A model generated the notes under the pieces. The model saw only the letters and a program-made list of their open reading frames with translations, did not search any database and was not told the origin of the DNA. Source: Timema cristinae (Eukaryota > Arthropoda > Insecta > Phasmatodea > Timematidae). From it: DNA of 64,000 bases. A program made the translations under genes and the position numbers. The stretch is taken from NCBI GenBank assembly GCA_039000515.1, contig JBCFYV010000024.1, positions 17,766,041 to 17,830,040 of the forward strand. Direction: 5' to 3'. Positions 35,335-46,567 of the stretch are shown one piece after another (position 1 is the first letter of the stretch; each line of letters opens with the position of its first letter).

Positions 35335-35578
35335 CCGCTTCGGTAGCCGCATGGTCTCAGACGTCACAATTGACTGAACTGACGATGACGGGAAGATCGG
35401 GATTCGAGTCTCGATCGGATGTACTGAGATTGGTTTTCCCTAAACGGTTTTCAATCTTCCTCTAAGTAAATGCGGGTACACTTCTAAATTCAACCTCCCT
35501 CATCCCTAACACATTAACGTAATTAGTACATCTACGTATAACCCGAACGGGTAATATGACGCGGTGCTAAAAAAAAAC
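35335..35578 (+). mobile_element. SINE-A inserted into an older SINE-A
   Basis: Complete copy: CCGCTTCGGTAGCCGCATGG head, GGGATTCGAGTCTCGATCGG box B region and tail ACCCGAACGGGTAATATGAC with a poly(A) run. The older minus-strand copy lies on both sides. Confidence 0.85.
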
Positions 35579-35640
35579 ACCTCAGTACACCCAGTCGTGA
35601 TTCGAACCCTGATCTCTCTTCCAAAAATTCCAAAATATAC
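35579..35640 (-). mobile_element. SINE-A fragment, second half of the outer copy
   Basis: CCTCAGTACACCCAGTCGTG and ATTCGAACCCTGATCTC continue the element interrupted at 35333. Confidence 0.6.
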
Positions 35641-36444
35641 CAACAACTTTGTCCGTGTGACCACTACTACGGGTAATTGTATTTGTAATATATATATAGG
35701 TATCAACGTTTCAACTGCACAAGAGGCTGTTTCCCCATCCTTCGTTTGTTTTCCATTCTCTCTCCAAGCGAATTATGCTGCAGTGTAGTATTCTTGTCCT
35801 ACTAGTTAAAGTTCCTGGTAGCCAGCACAATGGCGCTACTTACTATTACAAACATAATAAAACCACTGACATGATGGCCGATTAATTGAATTCTCATTTG
35901 TACCAGTGTTGTACCAAGCCTTCGTCTTCCTTGAGAGGAAGGAAGTGGAGAGGAGGGGGTTATCAAACAGTGGGACGTGACTCGCCAGGAAACACTGGTC
36001 GGACCACACACTTCCTGGTCTCTGGCTTCAGTTTAACTTCCACAGCTTTATGTTTCCACAAACTTACAATACATCGCTCACCTTCTTCTCGCCGAATAGC
36101 AGAGGGAAAGGGTGGAGAAAATAATATTTAGCCTGTCCCATCATAAACATTGGCGATGTTTTTATTTTCATTTCATTTGTTATCACAACGTCTTACTACC
36201 TGTTAGTATCAATCCCTTCCTTCCTGGTACATCGGTCAACATAAATTAAGAGACGAAACAACACATCTCCGAACATCTTTGTCAGAGAAATACATTTGTC
36301 AACACAATTCCAATGTTATGGGCTGTGTGTTTTACTTAGAGATTTTGAAACTACACAATGTTGATTTAAATAGTTAATTATTACATATAGTGTAGAAAGT
36401 TAATTTTTCTAAAGGGAATCCACTATAAAGTGTTTTTTTTTAAG

Positions 36445-36680
36445 TATAACGTCTTACTATCCTTTCGGGTTATACGCCTAAGTACTAATTACACTAATGT
36501 GTTAAAGATTAGAAAGGTTTAATTTTAGAGGAAATACGCCCGCATTTGCGTGGAGGGAGAGTGGAAAATTATTTAGGAAAACTTCCCTTACTAACCCGAC
36601 CAATCTACCAGTCTTCGGTAGTCTAGTCCATAGTTCATTGCGAGATCAGCGGCTTAGACCATGCAACCACCGAAGCGGGT
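36445..36680 (-). mobile_element. SINE-A, near full length
   Basis: On the minus strand: GACCCGCTTCGGTGGTTGCA head, ATGGTCTAAGCCGCTGATCT box A region and tail CCCGAAAGGATAGTAAGACG. Box B is partly deleted (the segment around GTTCGAA is missing). Confidence 0.82.
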
Positions 36681-36707
36681 CGCTATAAAGTTGACGGACG
36701 TAATATG

Positions 36708-36708
<1 letters not shown>

Positions 36709-36764
<56 letters not shown>
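36709..36764. repeat. (TA)n microsatellite
   Basis: About 28 TA units with one TAA interruption, just after a SINE-A copy. Confidence 0.92.
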
Positions 36765-36766
<2 letters not shown>

Positions 36767-36789
36767 TAATATAGCTAGTGTGTGTGGAG

Positions 36790-37785
36790 ACAGGTATTAG
36801 GAGGGGGTTTCTGTACTAAAATGTTAAATGTATCTAACTAAACGTCACCATTGAATGTTAAACATTATCAGGTTTAGTAGATTTTGACATTCTTAATCTG
36901 ACATGTTCACAGACCCATTTCATTCCAAAAAACCTTCTCATTTCTCCGATACCGTATTGGATGGCATCAAAAACCATCCATCATACGAAATACAGGCAGA
37001 GCTAGTTTTACAATATTAAGTTGTATAGCATTTTTAATATTTGTGACAACATCAAAAGCTTTTGCGCAAAGTCAGAGTTATGATTTACCCAAATTATTAA
37101 TGGTTTGAACGAAATATTTCCAAAAGTAACTTCAGGAATAATGTTAGTCTATACTTTTCTAACTGAGGGGGTCGGGACAAAAACCTGATAATGCTTATTT
37201 TATTAAAAAATATATTTAAAAAATGTGTTGGCATTCATTTCTGATAGGCTTACCTCTTGAACTACAAGTTGTTTTTATAACTAGTCAAGACCTTGAGAAT
37301 AGCTAATATTGACGAGTATTTTATTTATTTTTATAGCTAGATTCAAGGTTTTATAGATGTTTAAATCATTTAATTATTTATAGGGTTATCATGTTTTTCC
37401 TCGACCCCCTTCAATAAGGATTTACCGTACAACCGTTTGACTGGATATGTAATCCATTTTCTACTGCCGCGGCGCGTACCAAAAGGAAAACAGTGTTCCA
37501 AAATAACGTTAGTGAGTGTACCGTGGACTTAAAAACTTCACGGAGCAATGGCCTAAGCCCTAGGATATGATTTTCATTAATTTTGCGACTTAATCTACTT
37601 TAGCGTGTCCCTGTGTAGCCCAGTTTGAGGAATGCCAAGTGAATGTTAACAACAAATCACCAGCTTGTAAGCAGAACTGGGGGAATTAATAACCGGGCCA
37701 TGTTTAAGATGACTCAGCTCAGAAGATGCGTGGCAGCAACTTTTCAAACTAAACTCGCATTTTAAAAATGTCATACGTCTAGCTA
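36790..37785. other. AT-rich sequence without a recognised feature
   Basis: No repeat family shared with the window and no convincing exon. Confidence 0.4.
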
Positions 37786-37787
37786 TA

Positions 37788-38110
37788 TAGTCTGATTTTC
37801 ATAAAAGGTTTTTTTTAGTAAATACAAACATATTTTTATAACACTTTACTACTGTATATTATTAATGTTATTTTATAACATTGATAATATCATCTATCTA
37901 AAATGGCAGCTGCAGATCACAAGACTTGACGTATGAATACTTTTAGAAAACACAAGCTTATTTTTATGCAATTAGATGATAGCTCTTTAATTAATTAGCA
38001 ATATAATTCCATATGTATTGATAATATCTATTAAATAGTGACAGAAGAAGATCAAATTACTTGAAGTAACCAGATTAAAAAATTGTTTTAGTATATTTTA
38101 TAAATGCTAA
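37788..38110. mobile_element. MITE-2 copy, possibly palindromic
   Basis: GTCTGATTTTCATAAAAGG, AGTAAATACAAACATATTTT, ATTGATAATATCATCTATC and AGATCACAAGACTTGACGTA in order, followed by a second TGATAATATCTATTAAATAG and AGTGACAG block at 38018-38045. The doubled centre suggests two overlapping copies. Confidence 0.6.
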
Positions 38111-38234
38111 AAAGTTGCTCCTGATATAAATCGTGCTTTACAACCACCAAAATTTTTAAGAAATGATACATTAATTTAACTATACAGCAACTTCGCATCA
38201 ATTTCATTTAAAATCAGGAGGTTCCGGGCGTTTG

Positions 38235-38319
38235 CACCGCATCTTACTACTCGCCTGGACTATCTGCATTTAGCTACATTAGTACGGTAAAGGATGAGGA
38301 GGGTATAATTTAGAAGAAC
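38235..38319 (-). mobile_element. SINE-A, tail side of a split copy
   Basis: GCACCGCATCTTACTACTCG and AAAGGATGAGGAGGGTATAA are the 3' half of a minus-strand SINE-A. It is interrupted at 38320 by a hAT-like element and continues at 38717. Confidence 0.7.
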
Positions 38320-38709
38320 CAGGGAGGCTACAAAAAATATTTTACAAAATTCCTTGACTTTTCCAGGTTTTAACAGGCAACATTTTTCAATTTTCCCTGA
38401 CTACTTTTTTCCGTTTTAATGGTAGATGATGACTTTTGTTTTATTTATTATTGATCACATATTAAAAGTTTGTATCTACTAAAGATAATTTTTTTAATCA
38501 GTTATTTAAAAAATTAGAATGTTATTTTATTTAGGTATTATTAACTTTTGTTATAGCGTTTAGTTGCAAAATTAACGGGATATTTTAGACATATTTTTAA
38601 TTCACTGACTTTTCCTTATTTTTAATTAATTTCCCTGACATTTCGCTGTTTTCCCTGTCATCCAAAAATTCCTTGACTTTCCCAGGTTTTCCCTGTCTGT
38701 AGCCAGCAT
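38320..38709. mobile_element. hAT-like non-autonomous element inside a SINE
   Basis: Starts CAGGGAGGCTACA and ends TGTAGCCAGCAT, an imperfect inverted pair around GGCTACA/TGTAGCC. GAAGAAC occurs on both sides (38313-38319 and 38710-38716), consistent with a 7-8 base target duplication. Inside, CCTTGACTTTTCCAGGTTTT near the left end and CCTTGACTTTCCCAGGTTTT near the right end occur in the same orientation. No transposase frame. Confidence 0.7.
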
Positions 38710-38716
38710 GAAGAAC

Positions 38717-38850
38717 TTTACACGAGTAGAGAAAAGAGTGGACAACCATTAAGAGATAAACTCACTCAAAACACCCGGGAGGGATTCAAACCCAGATTTC
38801 ACCATCACGAGTAAACCAATCCAATCTCTTAGCCCACGTGCCCGAACGTG
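38717..38850 (-). mobile_element. SINE-A, head side of the split copy
   Basis: GGAGGGATTCAAACCCAGAT and CCAATCCAATCTCTTAGCCC continue the copy begun at 38235. Confidence 0.6.
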
Positions 38851-39190
38851 TTAAATGCCTGAGAAACAACCAGAGAGTCATTACATGCTATGACCGTTCG
38901 GAGCCACTTACTGCAGATCAGAATACATCCCGTGCACTATAATCATTCAAATGATACGTCTAGCTAAGAGAAGAAATACCTTATTAGCGAGAAGGTTAGG
39001 CTATGAAAGAATAATATCTTTATGAATGGGAATAAAAGTCGGGCAGAACTATTTTGAATCGTTCCATCGTGTCAGTTCACGGCAGATGGCGAGTGGCCTA
39101 ACTACTCCACGAACCATGAACCACAATAACCTGGTGCAAGTAGACCCCCTATTACCTCATCAAACACACCTGTTCTAGCAAGGAAAATAG

Positions 39191-39505
39191 TAAAAGGGGG
39201 GGGGGGATGTAGGGAAAAGGGCGTTGTCTTTGCAGGTTTTAAGTCTTTTGTTGTTGTCAAAATGAATCAAATATTTCTTCATTACAAATATAAAGTTTAA
39301 TTTTATTCACATGGTGAGATCAACAGTTCTTGAATCACTGTAAAAGGGTGTCCTGGAATATAATGAAAATGTTTTCGTCATGTGAAGAAAATTAAGCTTC
39401 TACGATTACTGGAGAAATATTTAATATAGTTTAACAAAAAATATAAAGTATGCTATAAAAACTGCAAAAACACTGTACTTTTCTCGCGTTCCCTGCACTC
39501 CTACC
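39191..39505. mobile_element. MITE-1 copy
   Basis: TTAA at 39506-39509 closes the right end (CCTGCACTCCTACC). Arms: CATGGTGAGATCAACAGTTC on the left and TCATGTGAAGAAAATTAAGC on the right. The left end begins near a poly-G run and lacks a clear TTAA; part of the right arm is lost. Confidence 0.7.
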
Positions 39506-39642
39506 TTAAAGGGCCAATCTAGCAGACGATTAACCAGGAAATTAGATAAACTAGTACATTCAAGAGAAATCGCACTAAAGTGCGTTTTTCTGATTGCGAA
39601 AGTGAGATGGATACTTTTTTTCACTAGACCTATAAGAAATAA

Positions 39643-39812
39643 TTCTTCCAGGCTTCCGAACTATCTACATATTTACACTAATAGTAAAGGGATAAGAAGT
39701 AGAATTTAGTGGAAATATCTCCACAATTGCTTGAAGATAGAATGGGTTTAAAAAAATCGTAATACACCCGACCGGAAATCTAACCCCAACCTCGCTGCCA
39801 CTGGCTAACAAG
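39643..39812 (-). mobile_element. SINE-A fragment
   Basis: AACTATCTACATATTTACAC, GAATTTAGTGGAAATATCTC and CACCCGACCGGAAATCTAAC match the family. The head is cut off. Confidence 0.55.
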
Positions 39813-40200
39813 ACAAGAAAAGACTAGTGTATTTTATTCAGTGTATCCAACGATGGCGGGTAGTTTTAAATATTCACCTTGGTTATATTTATCAAATGAT
39901 ATCATTTCCACTAATTCCAAAAGGGCTGTCCTTAAAATATTACTTAAGGGTTCGTCGGGGAGAAGGGAGGTCAATATTTTCTTACGGGAGTTGGAAGACG
40001 GGGGTCTCTCAGAATCCATCTTATGCAATTTTTTTTTAAAACAATATTTATGATAAGACAATTTTTTTTAATTGTCAGAAAGTAAATGTATTAATAATAA
40101 AATGTCACTTATATTTAATTTACTTAGATGCGTTAGAGGTTAGACAGACAGACCTAAGGAGTCCCGCGGCCACAAGACACCACGAGCATGTGTAGAGACC

Positions 40201-40355
40201 CAAAGTTTGCGCTGTATGCGCCTGAGAGGTAGGCAACTCGTCAATCAGGGACCTGTGTAATGTCCTTTCCATTTTGACAGCCAACAGCACCATCGTGTGA
40301 GCGTGTCGTGCACAATGTGTTGCCTACCTCCCAAGTGTACACAGCACAAACTTTG
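40201..40355. mobile_element. Short MITE with long terminal inverted repeats
   Basis: CAAAGTTTGCGCTGT and GAGGTAGGCAAC at the left are matched by GTTGCCTACCTC and ACAGCACAAACTTTG at the right; the arms are about 38 bases. GC-rich compared with the surroundings. No obvious target duplication and no second copy in the window. Confidence 0.7.
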
Positions 40356-40839
40356 ACATCGCGTAGCACCGCCATTTGGCGTCACTGACCCCAAGTTTAT
40401 TACGTGGAAATACTTGTATTATCATCCTCTAAAACCTGTATATTTTTTACCAGGTGATATGAATAACCCTGTATAGTGGAGATTCTTATGTTAGCCACTC
40501 CTAAATTTGACCCGGATTGCTTGGTATTGTAAACTGAGAGATTGAAGAATAATATTTGTTAATTGATTTATGTATAATTAAACCTCATTAGGGTTGGATT
40601 ATACTCCGGCTGGAAATTATTACCATGAAAATCAGGATTAAATGTGGATTAAACGCCGCATTCAATCTAAACTGAGTGTAAACATTCTCAACATGTATAA
40701 ACAAGTTACTCCTTGTTTATGTATTGAAGCACACCACTGCTACGGTTTGTAAGCTACCCCAAGGCAAATGAAACTAAAAGTCATCTTTGACGTAATAGTT
40801 TTAAATACAAGCCCAGCCTCACAAGTATTACAAAAATAT

Positions 40840-41290
40840 AGTCCAACTTTTATAGGAAGCGCCTTTTATAAAATGCAAGCAGAATTGTTTGCATTAAAAT
40901 TGATAACATTTTATTATACCGGTATCATTAGTTCCATTTTATAGGTTCTGATAAAATCTTTCAAAACCAACAGTTGCACCTGGTAATATTAATACATGAA
41001 AGTAAATCAAGTAACTTTTCTAGCTGTCCTATGAAAAGTGGACTGTACAATAGTTAGAATGTACTATAAAATACATCCCAATTTTCTTACCAATGGAAAT
41101 ATTTGACAGCTATAAAACGCTACTAGCTCTACTTTAACATATGTCATATGTCAAAGATTGTTCTATTTAATAGGGTTATGCAACTTTTGATAGGTGTTAC
41201 TAATAATAACTATTAATACAAATAATTCAAAAAGATGTTATCATCGTTGTTTGCAAAAAAAAAAAAAGTTTGTATTTTCTAAAAGATGTT
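40840..41290. mobile_element. MITE-2 copy or tandem pair, host of a SINE insertion
   Basis: TATAGGAAGCGCCTTTTATA, ATTGATAACATTTTATTATA and AGTTTGTATTTTCTAAAAGA mark the family. A SINE-A at 41297-41557 lies at its right edge with a GTTCCAAAT duplication. Confidence 0.55.
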
Positions 41291-41296
41291 CCAAAT

Positions 41297-41557
41297 ACCC
41301 ACTTCAGTGACCGCATAGTCTAAGGTGTGACTCTCGCAAGACTAAATTGCCAATGACGGGGAGGTGGGGAAATTGGGGTTCAAATCCCGGTTGGGTGCAC
41401 TAAGTGTTTTTTCTTCTAAATGGTTTTCCACTCTTACTCCACACAAATTCAGGTACACTTTCTCTCAAATTCAACCTTCCTTATACCTAACACATTAGAG
41501 TAGTTAGTAAATAAGCGTATAACCCAAACGAGTAGTTAGACACGGTGCTAAAAAAAC
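41297..41557 (+). mobile_element. SINE-A, complete, with 9-base target-site duplication
   Basis: GTTCCAAAT flanks it at 41288-41296 and 41558-41566. Head ACCCACTTCAGTGACCGCAT, TAGTCTAAGGTGTGACTCTC box A region, GGGGTTCAAATCCCGGTTGG box B region and tail AACCCAAACGAGTAGTTAGA plus poly(A). Confidence 0.9.
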
Positions 41558-42275
41558 GTTCCAAATGTTCATTCTTAAGAAAATCAAGCGCAAGCACACA
41601 AACAAACTTTTATATCTATAATTTTCGAGATTTCGATTAGTATTACAAAGGGCACGCTTTACATTTACAAAATAGCCTTGGGTTGAAAAGTATGTACTGT
41701 CATTTTACCTGGAATTACACCATAATAATTACAATAATATTTAGTTATATCTTGTATAAAACAAATAACATTCTGCAACCACTGGGTTGGCTGAATAAGC
41801 CCCATTTCTGACTCCGATTAGGAAGCCTGGGGTTTGATCCTTACCGCCATCATTGATTCTGATTTGTTTACTATAATATCTGCAGCGAATTATTATATAA
41901 TTCCTTAAAACACACTCATTTTGTTCTGTACTCTTAAGGTTATAAAATATAGCACGCTGATAGCACAATGTCACTAAAATGTTCAGGTTATGTTAGCAAA
42001 TATTGGGAGCTTGGAGGCAGAAGAAAGTAGGATTCGTCCAATTTCCAGCCATGTTGTTTTACACTCACCAATATCACAAAGCAGGTTTAAGTTGGGTAAT
42101 TTGCTTTCGCTGGAATTTGAGTTTTTTTTAAACTAGTCACCAAAACGCATCACTATTGAATAAGAATAATTAAGATTACCGCGATAATGTAGATAGTGGT
42201 GAATATTGGAGCAGTTTTCGGCGTATTTTTATTCCCGGTGATAACAAGTGAGTACCGGTAATATGCATCTCTACC

Positions 42276-42443
42276 TTTTCAGACTATCCGCATGTTTATA
42301 TTGATGTGGTAAGGACGAGGAAGATAAAATTTAGAGGAGAAGTACCGAAATTTGTGTGTAGGGAATAAGAAATCATTTGAGGAAAATCTGCCTTAGTACA
42401 CTCAACCAGCAACCCTAGCCTATTGTGAGACTGACGCCTTTAA
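42276..42443 (-). mobile_element. SINE-A fragment, diverged
   Basis: CAGACTATCCGCATGTTTAT, AAAATTTAGAGGAGAAGTAC and TTAGTACACTCAACCAGCAA match the family. Box B is deleted. Confidence 0.6.
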
Positions 42444-42473
42444 AATAATCAGTATCGGTGATAACTTTAAAAC

Positions 42474-42500
42474 CCACTTCGGTGGTCGAATGGTCTAAGA
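42474..42500 (+). mobile_element. SINE-A 5' end, interrupted after box A by a hAT-like terminus
   Basis: CCCACTTCGGTGGTCGAATG then GTCTAAGA, followed directly by CAGGGATGACGAAACTTTTA at 42501, which looks like a hAT terminus. The far end of the insert and the rest of this SINE were not found. Confidence 0.5.
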
Positions 42501-42973
42501 CAGGGATGACGAAACTTTTACGATCAGTGAGCCACTTGAGGGTTAGCTGGATTTTGAAATAGTCTAGTGTACCACCTCTTATTTACATTTATTAACGAAT
42601 ATTAAAAAAATACATACCTAATCACGCTGTTTCCTTATGGGGTAGGCAAAAAACTGACTTCTTAGACAAGATCAATTTTAATAACTTAGGAGTAAAAACT
42701 TTAAAAGCAACAATTAGAGTGAAAAAAATACAGTGCAATAAATTGATAAATATGTTAACATCAAAAACTTTCATTGGGCTAAGTCGTCCCCACATAAGTT
42801 AAAAACACATTGTTATATTTTGATAGCCTATATATTTATGTTCGGTTCATAGCTTGTCTTCAACAGCACACAAGATGAACTTTACTATGAGCCATGACGA
42901 TTTCTAACCGTTGAATTCACAAAGCTCATTGAGACATGACATTGAATAACATGGCTGCCGAAATATTTATTAA

Positions 42974-43225
42974 CACGCTCCGGTGACCGCGTGGTCTAAG
43001 GCGCTACTCTCGCAGTAGAATAGAATGCCAATGATGGGGAGATCAAGGTTTGATTCTCAGTCGGATGTACTGAAGGTTATTTTCCACAATGGTTTTCTAC
43101 TCCTCCAAGCAAATGCGGGTACACTTCCTCTAAATATAACCCTCCTGGTCTCTAAAACTATTAGCGTAGCTATTATATAAGCGTATAACCCGAAAGGGTA
43201 GTAAGACGCGGTGGTAAAAAAATAT
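42974..43225 (+). mobile_element. SINE-A, near full length
   Basis: ACGCTCCGGTGACCGCGTGG head, TGGTCTAAGGCGCTACTCTC (strong tRNA-Leu-like box A), AAGGTTTGATTCTCAG box B, CAAGCAAATGCGGGTACACT body and ACCCGAAAGGGTAGTAAGAC tail with A tail. One of the best preserved heads in the window. Confidence 0.9.
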
Positions 43226-43802
43226 ATTTATTGACAAAGTTTTTTATTTGCCATTAAATAATGAAGTGCACTAAGAAAATATTAGATATTGGAAATATCT
43301 TCATATTTTTAAGAGTGGATTTATATCAGAACAATTTATGAACCGAACAGAACTTACTTGAAACATTTGATCTTGAAGAGAACGATCATATAATTAAACA
43401 AGAAAACACATTTTAAAAAAAGCTAATAAAATATGTAAAACAAATATTATAAAAAAACAACAAAAACTCGATTATAGTAAAATAAAGTTTTAATCACATG
43501 AGAGAAAGTTTGAGACAGTTAATCGAGAACTTTCAGGTTATATTGACACTTTTTTAAACCAAAGTGTTTAATACATATTTGCATCTCCAAGGCCAACTTG
43601 ATCTTGCCTCTTAGAACTGAAAGAAAACCAAAGACTACTATATAAAAAAAACCTCCATGCGTCAGCCCGCGCATGTTGGTGGAGATAGCACCAACATTAA
43701 TTTGCGGATAGGTGTCATGTGGTCAGCACAACGAGCCGTCTAGTCATTACTCTCAGTTTTCTAGATCAGGGCCGCTACTTCTTTAATCAAAATTTAATAC
43801 AG

Positions 43803-44050
43803 CAGTGATTCCCAATCTGTGGGAAGAGACGTGAAGAAATTCCAGAGGGCGAGGGAGGGTGTAGTTAAGAAATAACGTTAAAAATCAGCTAAGTATTAAA
43901 TACATATTTTATTTGAATCCTTTTTCCAAAAAATAACATAATTTTCATTTGGGGTATTGGCAACACTGCCTACCGGTTGTAGAACCCAAAATTAGAGAAC
44001 TGATGAAAAGCAAAACAGTTCTAACCATACCACTCATTTCCCATGATACA
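43803..44050. mobile_element. hAT-like remnant
   Basis: Begins CAGTGATTCCCAATCTGTGG, a typical hAT-type end, and later has TATTGGCAACACTGCCTACC and GGTTGTAGAACCCAAAATTA. The same order occurs at 63646-63870. An overlapping open frame (43949-44173) shows no transposase motif I can name, so no gene is called. Confidence 0.55.
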
Positions 44051-44272
44051 GCTGATGTTAGATTTATTTTTGTATCAAATAAAGAAGTTATTAAAAAACA
44101 AAACTTTTCCAAGATTTTGTATAACTCTTGTATAAATAGGATGGAGGGGGGAATTTATGTTCTACCAATCTGAACCACTTCCATACAGGGATTCGAAACA
44201 AATGTTTTGTGAAGCAATCTTAATAATGACCTTTACCAATATAACCCTCCAGGTCACATCTACGCGTATGTC

Positions 44273-44321
<49 letters not shown>
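44273..44321. repeat. (ATT)n trinucleotide repeat
   Basis: Sixteen or so ATT units close to the tail end of the minus-strand SINE-A at 44357. It creates a poly-Ile frame, which is not a gene. Confidence 0.92.
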
Positions 44322-44326
<5 letters not shown>

Positions 44327-44356
44327 ACTATTATTATTTTTATTTTTTATTTGATT

Positions 44357-44612
44357 TTTCGCGCCAAGTCTTACTAACCATTCGGGATATCCGCATATTT
44401 GCACTAATGCGGTGGGGATGAGGAAGTTAGAATCTGGAGGAAATTTACCCACCTTCACGTTGGGCATGAGTGGAAAACCATTTAGGGGGGAAAAAAAGAA
44501 AAAAAACACGCTCCGTACACTTGGGCGAAATGCGCGCTCCAACCTCCCAATCACTGGTAAACGAGACTAGAATAGCTTAACGTTTAGTCTGCGAGCCCGC
44601 CGATGCGTGTAA
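44357..44612 (-). mobile_element. SINE-A, diverged
   Basis: CGCCAAGTCTTACTAACCAT and TCGGGATATCCGCATATTTG form the tail side; CCAACCTCCCAATCACTGGT and CGAGACTAGAATAGC lie near the head. An A-rich insertion interrupts the body and box B is lost. Confidence 0.7.
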
Positions 44613-44713
44613 CTCGTCCAATAACGAACACAAAAACACTTTATCATCTCTAGAAGAACAAGATAAAAAAAAAAGTATCGACAGTATTGTCTGGGTCAGC
44701 TCATATATTTGGG

Positions 44714-45065
44714 ACTACCCACTTTAGTGGCTGCATAGTCTAAGGGGCAGCGGTGACCAACCTACAGCCCAAAGGTCGTATCTGGCCCACAAAGGATTGA
44801 TCAAACATCGTAAAAATACACAGAGAATATACGATAAGAGAAAAATAAAGTTGAAAAGTTTTGTTCGACATCTTTTCAAATCAGCGATTCAATAAAAAAA
44901 ATACAGCCCACGACATAAAAAAAAGTATGGCTAACTGCTCTAAGAAGTAACTTTCGCAATATACCACTCTATATCCTATATAATACAATATATATTGGAG
45001 TTAGAATCCCGGTAGGATGGATTGAGGGGGGGGTTTATCCTAAATAGTTTTCCACTTTATCTTCA
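44714..45065 (+). mobile_element. SINE-A split by a hAT-like element
   Basis: The head CCCACTTTAGTGGCTGCATA and GTCTAAGG run to 44747; the copy resumes at 44940 with CTAAGAAGTAACTTTCGCAA and carries on through GTTAGAATCCCGGTAGGATG and AAATAGTTTTCCACTTTATC. Confidence 0.72.
44748..44939. mobile_element. hAT-like MITE inserted in box A of a SINE
   Basis: Ends CAGCGGTGACCAACC and GTATGGCTAACTGCT are imperfect inverted repeats of the hAT type. CTAAGGGG (44740-44747) and CTAAGAAG (44940-44947) are plausible diverged 8-base target duplications. Confidence 0.68.
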
Positions 45066-45074
45066 CGTAAATTT

Positions 45075-45240
45075 GGATATAGAGTGGTATATTGCGAAAG
45101 TTACTTCTTAGAGCTGGTATAGGCATACTTTTTTTATATCATGGACCTTATATATATTTTTTTTTTTTAATTGAGTGGCTGATTTGAAAAGATGTCGAGC
45201 AAAAGCTTTTAACTTTATATTTCTCATATCGTAATATATA
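45075..45240. repeat. Inverted copy of the SINE/hAT junction region
   Basis: GGATATAGAGTGGTATATTG, CGAAAGTTACTTCTTAGAGC and GATTTGAAAAGATGTCGAGC are the reverse complement of 44820-44985. The inverted copy includes part of the SINE and part of the hAT-like element, so it formed after the nested insertion. Confidence 0.85.
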
Positions 45241-45712
45241 TATTAAACTAAATGTAAAAGCTTGACTTGTCTCTTTAGTTATTCATGAGATGAGATATTT
45301 TAATACTGTAAAAAAAAGGATGTTATTTTGTGGTATACTCATGCCCATGGCGTGGTAATGGTCGACCTTAATCACCGCTTACCCCTGAGGTATCTTCTTG
45401 TGATGGGACCTCATTGTTCTCAACGACAGATGTTGCCACTGCTACATTTAACAACAGTTGGTTCTAGCATTCCATTCCAAAAAACCACTACAAAAGGTTC
45501 ACCCTGAACAATACCCCAGCTTTATACAGTAGAAGGTTCCCACACACTTAACTTACCACTCTTGACTCTTGTTTTGTGTTCAATTCCATTGTGGCCTAAG
45601 CTTAGGAGATACGAAATGCTTACAGGTTCCTTAAATGACAGAAACTGACCAACAACAAAATATAGGCCTATTAATACTGTTGGAAATGTTGCGTGTGTGG
45701 ATATTTATTTTT

Positions 45713-45960
45713 GTCAACGCATTTCACCAGCTCGGGCTATAAGCATAGGTATTAATTAAAATAATGCTAAGGATTAGGAAGGTTTAATTTCGCGGAATTG
45801 TACCTGATTTTTTGTGGAGTTAGAGAGTGGAGAAACATTTAAGAACTAACACCCTTAGTACACCCGACCGAGATTCGAACCCAAATTTCTCCGTCATCAG
45901 TACGTAATCCAGTCTATTACAAGAGTGACGGTTTAGGTCATTCAACCATCAAAGCTGATT
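45713..45960 (-). mobile_element. SINE-A, near full length
   Basis: TACACCCGACCGAGATTCGA with AACCCAAATTTCTCCGTCAT, then TTTAGGTCATTCAACCATCA. The tail GCATTTCACCAGCTCGGGCT is diverged. Confidence 0.78.
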
Positions 45961-46063
45961 CTACATTTGTTATTTTGCCACAAATACAAATTTTCATTTG
46001 GTTTAAAAAACTTACAAAATTGACAGATTTATAATAAATAGGGCTTAGAATAAACTCCCCCAT

Positions 46064-46086
46064 TTCATTGATCAAATGGTATAAGG
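46064..46086 (+). mobile_element. SINE-A 5' end, split copy
   Basis: CATTGATCAAATGGTATAAG is the head up to box A. It is cut at 46086 by a hAT-like terminus and resumes at 46568. Confidence 0.5.
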
Positions 46087-46567
46087 CAGGAATTCTTAAT
46101 CGGGGATATAGGACTCGATCTCTGAACAGCAAACATCGCATTAGTTGAAGCTATACCCTGATTTTCATAGGAAGCCGTTTTAGAAAATACAAACATATTT
46201 TTTGAGACCAATATTTTAATATATTATTTGTGTTATTCTTCAAGTATTGATAATCTATCAAAAGTGGCAGCTGCATATTACATGACTTGACGTATGAATG
46301 AATATGTGAAAGTATATCTACTAGCTTTTATAGCTGTCACATAACGGGCGTTCTATGAAAATCTGGGTATAGCTTGTGTACATGTGATTTGTCATTTTTA
46401 TATAAATAAATATGATACATCCGTATGATTTTATTTCAGCTGTTATATTCTTAGCTACACATATTATGTAGAGTAAAAACATGTTATTGACGTCTAAAGA
46501 AAGGGGTGTGGGAAAATATTGGGCAATCCATTGGGGGTCTGTAATCGTAAAAAGGTTAAGAGCCCTC
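46087..46567. mobile_element. hAT-like element in box A of a SINE, itself containing MITE-2
   Basis: Begins CAGGAATTCTTAATCGGGGA and ends GTAAAAAGGTTAAGAGCCCT, an inverted pair of hAT type. Inside, 46155-46365 is a MITE-2 copy (TGATTTTCATAGGAAGCCG, TATTGATAATCTATCAAAAG). The target duplication is not visible, perhaps because of a small deletion at the right edge. Confidence 0.62.

Noticed and set aside
35802..36131. Overlapping open frames on both strands as a gene
   Set aside because: Low-complexity composition, no splice sites in phase and no recognised motif.
43949..44173. Open frame in a hAT-like remnant as transposase
   Set aside because: I see no hAT dimerisation motif or zinc finger, and the related copy at 63785 is not open in the same way.
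44162..44554. A 130-codon open frame with a poly-isoleucine stretch
   Set aside because: It runs through an (ATT)n microsatellite and a SINE-A in antisense.
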